A DNA stretch of 64,000 nucleotides from Streptomyces lienomycini (GTDB lineage: Bacteria; Actinomycetota; Actinomycetes; Streptomycetales; Streptomycetaceae). Positions 62,744-64,000 of this stretch are shown piece by piece. The stretch is from assembly GCF_027947595.1 (NCBI RefSeq), contig NZ_CP116257.1, positions 2,356,001 to 2,420,000 of the forward strand, given 5' to 3'. Below the pieces are notes generated by a model. The model saw only the letters and a list, made by a program, of their open reading frames with translations. It did no database searches and had not been told where the DNA came from. Every line of letters starts with the position of its first letter. Positions within the stretch are counted from its first letter, which is position 1. A program made the position numbers and the translations under genes.

Positions 62744-63393
62744 TCATACCTTCCGCGGGGAGGCCAGGAGGTACCGGGTCCGGGTGCGGGGGTCGGTGTG
62801 TTCTCCGGGCTGCCAGCCGGCGTGCTCCAGCGTTGTCGCGCAGGCCCGCAGCGTGGCGTCGTCCGGGGCGTGCACGGCGACGGCCTCCGGCTGCGGGGTC
62901 GCGCGCACCCGGTATCCGTCGCCCCCGTCCGGGCCCGCCGGGCGGTGCCCGGCCGCCTCCAGCGCGAGCGCGGCGGCCCGCACGAGATGTGACCGCTCCC
63001 AGCCGCACGGCCGGTCCGTGCTCCCGTCGGGGTGCGTCATCCGGCGCAGCTCCAGCAGGCCCTCCCAGGCGCTCCGCACCTCCCGCAGCCGCGCGGGCCC
63101 CGCGTCGCCCGGGGCGGCGTCCTCCCCGCCGACCCGTGCGGCGAACCCACCCCGGTGTCCGGCGCGGCGGGCACCTCGGGCGCCACCGCCACCGCCTGCG
63201 GACCGGGGGCCGCCTCCCGTACCCGGTGTCCGGCGGGGGTGAGGAAGTGGTCGTGGGGCGGGCGCGGGTGCCGGAAGGCGAGCCCGCGCTTCACCAGCGC
63301 GGCGAGCTGGGCCGGCGGGCCCTTCAGGCGCCCGGTGGCGGGATCGGCGGCGGCGATGAGGCGCCGCTGAGCGGCGGTGGGCGACAGGGCCAC
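62744..63393 (-). pseudogene. Hypothetical protein, apparent 1-base deletion
   Basis: The N-terminal frame (from GTG 63393) reads ALSPTAAQRRLIAAADPATG, then LAALVKRGLAFRHPRPPHDH and VAVAPEVPAAPDTGVG. The frame then loses coding character. From about 63140 another frame takes over: GGFAARVGGEDAAPGDAG, SAWEGLLELRRMTHPDG, SHLVRAAALALEAAGHRPAG and finally TRTRYLLASPRKV with the stop at 62744-62746. One missing G near 63144-63154 (minus-strand GGGGTGGGTT) joins them into a protein of about 216 residues. The N-terminal part is winged-helix-like; no family is assigned. Confidence 0.6.
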
Positions 63394-63440
63394 GGCACGC
63401 CCCCCTTTCCTCGTCGGCTCACCCGAGACGCCTTCGAAGA

Positions 63441-64000
63441 CTACGACGGAGGTCTGACATTCCAGGCGGCGATCACCGGCCGTCCGTGCTCCGTGCCCAG
63501 TCGGCACAGCGTGCCGGTGCCGAGCTGGAACAGCGCCCCGTGCGACGCCGGCAGGCCGAGGTGCCGGGCGGTCAGCACCCGCAGGAAGTGCCCGTGCGCC
63601 ACCAGCACGACGCACCCCTCGGTGTCGGCGAACGCGGCCTCGACCCTGGCGAGCATCCGGTCGGCCCGCTCGCCCACCTGCTCGGGCGTCTCCCCGGGGT
63701 GGTCCGGCGGCCCGGGCGCGACCCCGTCGTCGAACAGGAACCAGCCGGGCCGGCTCCGGTGGATCTCGACGGTCGTGATCCCCTCGTAGCCGCCGTAGTC
63801 CCACTCGTGCAGGTCGGTGTCGACGCGCACCTCGTGCAGCCCGATCAGCTCGGCCGTCTCCCGGGCCCGCTGGAACGGGCTGACGAACGCGGCCCCGATC
63901 CGGTGCGAGCGGATCAACGGGACCAGGCTCCGCGCCTGCTCCCGCCCCCTCTCGGTCAGCGGTACGTCCGTCAGCCCGGTGTGCCGCCCGGAGCGCGACC
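63441..64000 (-). CDS. Histidine phosphatase family protein (5' end outside window)
   Basis: C-terminal part of a phosphoglycerate-mutase-like protein; the frame stays open to base 64000. At the edge it reads SGRHTGLTDVPLTERGREQA, the segment just after the catalytic RHGET motif, which is therefore cut off. Further: FVSPFQRARETAEL with the phosphate-binding Arg, LHEWDYGGYEG with the acidic residue, and LVAHGHFLRVL with the second catalytic His. Cytoplasmic phosphatase; substrate unknown. Confidence 0.9.
   Translation of the reverse strand, partial: SRSGRHTGLTDVPLTERGREQARSLVPLIRSHRIGAAFVSPFQRARETAELIGLHEVRVDTDLHEWDYGGYEGITTVEIHRSRPGWFLFDDGVAPGPPDHPGETPEQVGERADRMLARVEAAFADTEGCVVLVAHGHFLRVLTARHLGLPASHGALFQLGTGTLCRLGTEHGRPVIAAWNVRPPS

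Noticed and set aside
60881..62992. Long open frame opposite the second ALF-repeat gene
   Set aside because: Same antisense effect of Ala-rich coding DNA; no recognisable domain.

Overview
The window is about 72% GC, with GTG starts, dense 4-base gene overlaps, ECF sigma factors, LuxR/LAL regulators and ALF-repeat secreted proteins. This points to the chromosome of a Streptomyces (or very close relative). No tRNA, rRNA, CRISPR array, prophage or insertion sequence was seen.

Layout. 1-2088: end of an AzgA-type purine permease and an XdhC-type xanthine dehydrogenase maturation factor. 2147-5283: DUF1963 protein, secreted EEP phosphodiesterase, SRPBCC protein, polysaccharide deacetylase lipoprotein. 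5413-18447: a long + strand glycan operon. It has a UDP-glucuronate-decarboxylase-like SDR, a carbamoyltransferase, the three ADP-heptose-type activities (GmhA isomerase, GmhB-like phosphatase, HldE kinase/nucleotidyltransferase) and seven glycosyltransferases. Nearly every junction is an ATGA/GTGA overlap. 18484-19819: DUF3040 protein and a pyruvyl-transferase-like protein. 19816-24824: an envelope-stress module made of an ECF sigma factor, a ZAS-motif protein with an Asp23-like tail, further Asp23/AmaP/DUF6286 proteins and a YihY membrane protein. It is organised around a mirrored divergent promoter. 24837-33578: winged-helix protein, LAL regulator, GAF-LuxR regulator and two coupled acyl-CoA synthetases.

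33585-43455: secreted-protein island with an ALF-repeat protein, a secreted nuclease-like protein followed by a DUF1963 protein, an unknown secreted protein, and a trypsin-fold protein that has lost two catalytic residues and carries FG-GAP repeats. 43473-58420: purine and glyoxylate catabolism with gcl, glxR and hyi, a catalase, and uraD-hiuH-uricase-permease followed by 8-oxoguanine deaminase and a second permease. Uricase makes H2O2, and the catalase and uricase-operon promoters share the same operator embedded in their -35 boxes. gcl and glxR-hyi share a different TTCCG-N5-CGGAA-type site. 58485-62503: a second ALF-repeat giant, ending in a nuclease-like C-terminal domain and coupled (TGATG) to a small gene that looks like its immunity partner. 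62744-64000: a broken hypothetical gene and a histidine phosphatase cut by the window edge.

Caution: at least five genes are interrupted by what look like single-base deletions in G/C runs (near 9780-9890, 14549/14622/14739, 19990-20010, 26565, 63150). The uniform direction suggests assembly error rather than real decay, so those genes are probably intact in the organism.
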